IMG/VR virus record: IMGVR_UViG_3300036831_000044
Span: 1 to 23,029 of that record
Length of the DNA: 23,029 bases
Strand: one strand, 5' to 3'
Source of the DNA: a virus
Positions 20,787 through 23,029 of the stretch are shown piece after piece. The notes beneath the pieces were generated by a model, which worked only from the letters and a program-made list of their open reading frames with translations, was not told the DNA's origin and did not search any database. Position numbers and translations under genes: made by a program. Position 1 is the stretch's first letter. Every line of letters starts with the position of its first letter.

Positions 20787-20990
20787 ATGGAGCAACGTAT
20801 ATCAATCTATTGCCCGACAACCAGAAAGTTGCTGGCACGTATAAGTGATACAGGCGATTGGCCTGCTAACTTGCTGCAATGGCTATGGTGTCGGAATTGT
20901 CACATGGAGCACGAGATAACGAGCAACGATATCAAGAGAGCGAGAGCACAAGATGCCAGAACAGTCAATCACGATTCGCGTATCGCATAA
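20787..20990 (+). CDS. Com-like small zinc-binding protein
   Basis: ATG 20787 follows GATGAGGTATA. The 67 residues have YCPTTRKLLARI near the N-terminus and WLWCRNCHMEHEI in the middle. This resembles the Mu Com-type fold (a cysteine-containing '..C....LLA..' first strand and a 'C..C...' second half), although the first element has one cysteine, not two. Com of Mu binds mRNA to activate translation of mom. Here no mom-like gene is visible in the window, so only the fold type is suggested. Its 3' end overlaps the next gene by 38 nt. Confidence 0.5.
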   Translation: MEQRISIYCPTTRKLLARISDTGDWPANLLQWLWCRNCHMEHEITSNDIKRARAQDARTVNHDSRIA

Positions 20991-21249
20991 TTGTGGGCAT
21001 GAGATCAAGCAAACGACCCAGACGGATTATTATGATGTCACATCGATTAGCGACATTCCTGAGCATATGCGCCCAACGTTTGTGGCCGGGGTGGGATATA
21101 TAGGAGGTGTTTCTTTTGAGAATTTGCCTCTTGCCTATCACAAATTTATCCCGTTGCCACCAAGAGTCTTATGGCGAGATGAGAATGGTGAGGGTATCGT
21201 TGAATGTCCAGCCTGCCATAAATACTTAGAGGCAAAGGATCTGTCATAG
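20953..21249 (+). CDS. Unknown protein with split zinc-ribbon motif (98 aa)
   Basis: ATG 20953 follows AGAGAGCGAGAGC and lies inside the preceding gene (38-nt overlap). The product has SHNCGHEI near the N-terminus and ECPACHKYLEAKDL at the C-terminus, compatible with a zinc site formed between the ends, though the first half gives only one Cys plus His. The middle is Pro- and aromatic-rich. It is the last gene before a terminator. Function unknown; the pairing with the Com-like gene may be meaningful. Confidence 0.55.
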   Translation: MPEQSITIRVSHNCGHEIKQTTQTDYYDVTSISDIPEHMRPTFVAGVGYIGGVSFENLPLAYHKFIPLPPRVLWRDENGEGIVECPACHKYLEAKDLS

Positions 21250-21306
21250 ACGAAGACGGGGGAATTGGACATAGCCACATAATTTAATAATAATTGGAGC
21301 CATTGA

Positions 21307-21342
21307 GCCATACAACCGATAAAATCGGGGTATGGCTTTTTT
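21307..21342 (+). terminator. Rho-independent terminator between connector and tail genes
   Basis: GCCATAC (21307-21313) pairs with GTATGGC (21330-21336), and inside it CCGAT (21316-21320) pairs with ATCGG (21324-21328) around AAA. TTTTTT follows at 21337-21342. The stem is interrupted by AA opposite a single G. It starts 58 nt after the last connector-block gene; the gap 21250-21306 is AT-rich without a gene. Confidence 0.85.
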
Positions 21343-21350
21343 CTATGCCA

Positions 21351-21372
21351 TATCTCCTGATAAGAGGAGATA
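21351..21372 (+). promoter_or_regulatory. Hairpin burying the tail-tube ribosome binding site
   Basis: TATCTCCT (21351-21358) is perfectly complementary to AGGAGATA (21365-21372) with a 6-nt loop GATAAG. AGGAG (21365-21369) is the ribosome binding site of the gene starting at ATG 21379. An 8-bp stem with a short loop would hide it unless melted. It lies only 8 nt after the terminator T-run. Confidence 0.6.
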
Positions 21373-21378
21373 CCTCAT

Positions 21379-21765
21379 ATGTCTTATCCAACCGCTGGAG
21401 TGGGCGGCCAACTTCTGCTAAGTAGCAATGTTGTTAGCAATGTTGACGTATGGCAACTGCAACAGAAGGCGCTGACGAAGGACACTACCTCATTTGGTGC
21501 GCCTGGAAGCTGGCAACAAAATACCACGACAATCAAAAACTGGAATGCAAAAGTCCAAGGACGCGCCGATCCATCCGATACCAATGGGCAATTGGCCTTG
21601 ATGAACGGACTAGGGAGCACGTTCACCACGAAGTTTTATGTTGACGGTACTCACTACTGGAGCGGTACAGCAATCTTGACGGATATAGCACCCAAAACCA
21701 ACGCAAACGACGTGGTAACGGTCGAGTACTCGTTTATGGGTACTGGCGCTTGCACACTAACGTAA
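21379..21765 (+). CDS. Tail tube-like protein, first of two paralogues
   Basis: Tail tube proteins stack in rings to form the tail. The 128 residues begin MSYPTAGVGGQLLLSS and contain WQLQQKALTKDTTSFGAPGS, WNAKVQGRADP, and a C-terminal strand pair (YWSGTAILTDIAP, VVTVEYSFMGTG). This is the plan of small major tail proteins: a strand-rich sandwich with a long loop and a final beta-hairpin. The next gene shares the N-terminus and several motifs, including QLTKDTT and the NxxTIK segment. The gene stands after a terminator and under a ribosome-binding-site hairpin, which suggests separate control. Head-to-tail gene order supports the assignment. Confidence 0.65.
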   Translation: MSYPTAGVGGQLLLSSNVVSNVDVWQLQQKALTKDTTSFGAPGSWQQNTTTIKNWNAKVQGRADPSDTNGQLALMNGLGSTFTTKFYVDGTHYWSGTAILTDIAPKTNANDVVTVEYSFMGTGACTLT

Positions 21766-21775
21766 GGGGTGAAAG

Positions 21776-22411
21776 ATGGCTTATCCTCTTGCTGGTGTGC
21801 AGTCTGATATATGGCTAACAGCTACGCCTTCCATTGGTGCAACTAACGAGAGTTGTACAGACTCTGGCGATCACATCACGTATACGGCTGCAACCCACAC
21901 GTTTTGGGACTGGTCTAGCACTTTTACCGTCCAGTGCTCTCCGAACGGGTCAGGTAGTTGGGCCACTGTAACCGACTATGTAATGCAGTGGAGTACCGGT
22001 AAAATTGTCTTTAACACGGCGCGTGTTGTTTCGACAAATAACTTTGTACGCATTAGCGTTGGAAGTTATTTCACTGCTACGCAACTGGACGCATCGCATA
22101 CCTGGAGCTTGCAACTGAAGCAACTCACCAAAGATACCACCTGTTTTCAAGCCACAAGTGCCTGGGCCTCCAACACACCAACAATTAAGACAAGTTCCGG
22201 CAAAATTGAGACGTATCGCAACGAAGATAGAGTCTCGAAAGAGTTAGGCAACTTGTTAGGTCTTCAGCTCTTTGTAGATAAGACCAACAACGTGCGCTGG
22301 CAGTGCTACGGAATTATCACTGGTGCCAATCCAAAAGTTGATGTGAATAATGTCGAAACGCAAGAGATAGATTTCCAGGTAGTACGTGATGCCTATTTCC
22401 TGACATCTTAG
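21776..22411 (+). CDS. Tail tube-like protein paralogue with an inserted domain
   Basis: ATG 21776 follows AGGGGTGAAAG. The 211 residues start MAYPLAGVQSDIWLTA, like the preceding protein, and from about residue 105 (HTWSLQLKQLTKDTTCF, NTPTIKTSSGKIETYRNED, then a final strand pair) again match it. Between them, residues about 20-100 form an inserted beta-rich segment (ITYTAATHTFWDWSSTFTV, GKIVFNTARVVS, FVRISVGSYF). The insertion could be an exposed domain on the tail surface. Only one cysteine pair differs notably. It is 10 nt from its paralogue and ahead of the tail assembly chaperone. Confidence 0.65.
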   Translation: MAYPLAGVQSDIWLTATPSIGATNESCTDSGDHITYTAATHTFWDWSSTFTVQCSPNGSGSWATVTDYVMQWSTGKIVFNTARVVSTNNFVRISVGSYFTATQLDASHTWSLQLKQLTKDTTCFQATSAWASNTPTIKTSSGKIETYRNEDRVSKELGNLLGLQLFVDKTNNVRWQCYGIITGANPKVDVNNVETQEIDFQVVRDAYFLTS

Positions 22412-22421
22412 AAAGATTTAT

Positions 22422-22895
22422 ATGCCAGAAGAACAGCAATGGATTGAGACGGACGATGAAAACGCGCTCCGTGCTCATATTTTCCAGAAGGATGATCGCG
22501 CAGAACTCTTGATAGAGGTTCCGGAGTGGGATACCAAGATACTTATCAAGGCGCTCACAGGAACAGCCCGTAGCGAGTTCCTTGCGTTCCAGTCCGCACT
22601 GTCACGGAATTACAAAGACACTGGCGAATATTGGAAGCGTGTCTTTTTCGAGATGGCCCGGTTGGGGTGTGTGCATCCAAAAACGAAGCGACCAATCTTC
22701 AAGATGGCCGATCAAGACACGCTCATGAACGAGCATAACGGTGAAGTAATCGAAACGCTTGGTAAGACGGTGCAAGCCTTTTGCAGCCTCGATGGTACGA
22801 CAGGCGAACGTGCAAGAAAAAACTTGTTGGGCATCCAGAGTACTACTACTACTACCGACTCACAGAACAATTCGGCGGAGACAACTGGAGAGTAG
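22422..22895 (+). CDS. Tail assembly chaperone, G-type (unshifted product)
   Basis: Tail assembly chaperones bind the tape measure protein, and a -1 frameshifted longer form is made from the same start. ATG 22422 follows TTAGAAAGA, a weak ribosome binding site. The 157 residues have an acidic N-terminus, strands (AELLIEVPEWDTKILIKAL) and helices (ARSEFLAFQSALS, YWKRVFFEMARLG), then an N/G/T-rich end after the slippery site. That tail (QSTTTTTDSQNNSAET) is not conserved-looking, as expected for the unshifted form. Position after tail tube genes is typical. Confidence 0.78.
   Translation: MPEEQQWIETDDENALRAHIFQKDDRAELLIEVPEWDTKILIKALTGTARSEFLAFQSALSRNYKDTGEYWKRVFFEMARLGCVHPKTKRPIFKMADQDTLMNEHNGEVIETLGKTVQAFCSLDGTTGERARKNLLGIQSTTTTTDSQNNSAETTGE
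22817..22823 (+). other. -1 programmed frameshift site A AAA AAC
   Basis: The zero-frame codons AGA AAA AAC (22815-22823) contain the heptamer AAAAAAC in the proper register. After a -1 slip the frame is open to the right edge. The shifted frame encodes a T-type domain, while the zero frame stops at TAG 22893-22895. This is the layout of G/GT tail chaperone genes. Confidence 0.75.
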
Positions 22896-23029
22896 AAGAC
22901 CTCGTGAACAGGATGCCAACAACGGATCTACTAGGCTGGATTGAATATTACAAAGAGCACGATAGAAGAGAACAGCAACGCATGGTCGAGGCGTTAGCTG
23001 TAGTAGCAGCAAAACTGACGCGAAAAGAG
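22823..23029 (+). CDS. T-domain of the frameshifted tail assembly chaperone, 3'-truncated
   Basis: The frame is entered by -1 slippage at 22817-22823 and is open to the window end. It reads LVGHPEYYYYYRLTEQ, then FGGDNWRVEDLVNRMPTTDL and LGWIEYYKEHDRREQQRMVE. The HPEYYYRL...FGG..W.V.DL..RM....L..W..YY pattern is the recognisable T-type portion of tail chaperones in many siphophages, so the frameshift is strongly supported. There is no ribosome binding site for independent initiation near the beginning; the ATG at 22913 is within the domain. The longer GT product would share the first ~134 residues with the G form and would recruit tube subunits onto the tape measure. Confidence 0.8.

Noticed and set aside
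1-23029. CRISPR arrays, tRNA genes, rRNA genes, insertion sequences or attachment sites.
   Set aside because: No regular spacer-repeat units, cloverleaf folds, transposase motifs or terminal inverted repeats were seen.

Overview
The window reads as a large part of a tailed-phage genome or prophage, with siphovirus-type morphology. About 42 genes are supported and all lie on the + strand, mostly packed with 1-14 nt overlaps or short gaps. The packaging and head-tail genes are recognisable from motifs: a small terminase, a terminase ATPase and a separate terminase nuclease, an SPP1 gp6-type portal, a Mu F-like minor head protein, a scaffold, an HK97-fold capsid, connectors, an HK97 gp10-like protein, two tail-tube-like proteins and a frameshifted tail assembly chaperone. 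No sheath gene is seen and the tape measure would lie beyond the right edge, so a flexible non-contractile tail is inferred. The host cannot be fixed from the sequence. Base composition is moderate, and the membrane and linker proteins on the left give a weak impression of Chloroflexota (Ktedonobacteria), but this is only an impression.

Layout. 1-1290: a GIY-YIG nuclease cut by the left edge and two small unknown genes. 1291-1446: an intergenic stretch holding two strong hairpins. 1447-5777: a probable early or accessory operon with a single-span membrane protein, a four-span membrane protein with a C-terminal helix-turn-helix, a small polytopic membrane protein and several unknown cytosolic proteins, closed by a rho-independent terminator at 5792-5820. 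5822-6046: a control region with a good sigma70-type promoter (5981-6009) overlapping a palindromic operator. 6047-7199: small genes, with a long terminator hairpin (6305-6361) between the promoter and the packaging genes. 7201-10915: terminase and portal. 10933-13770: a virion surface or receptor-binding block, including a protein made largely of 15-residue repeats. 13767-16836: the Mu F-like head protein and a chain of very small genes. 16889-21249: scaffold, capsid and head-tail connectors. 21307-21342: terminator. 21379-23029: tail tube genes and the start of the tail assembly chaperone.

The most unusual signals are these. (1) In the 2213-3742 gene, about 660 bp of coding DNA carries A/T tetramers about every 11.4 bp, in all three codon positions. 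This looks like selection on the DNA, within a gene whose own product is a membrane protein ending in a DNA-binding fold. (2) The leader of the capsid gene has three complementary segments that can form two mutually exclusive hairpins, one hiding the ribosome binding site. (3) The tail-tube gene also has its ribosome binding site buried in a perfect hairpin. (4) A 243-residue virion gene appears to start at ATA. (5) The large terminase is split into two coupled genes. (6) The tail chaperone has a clear AAAAAAC -1 slippery site.
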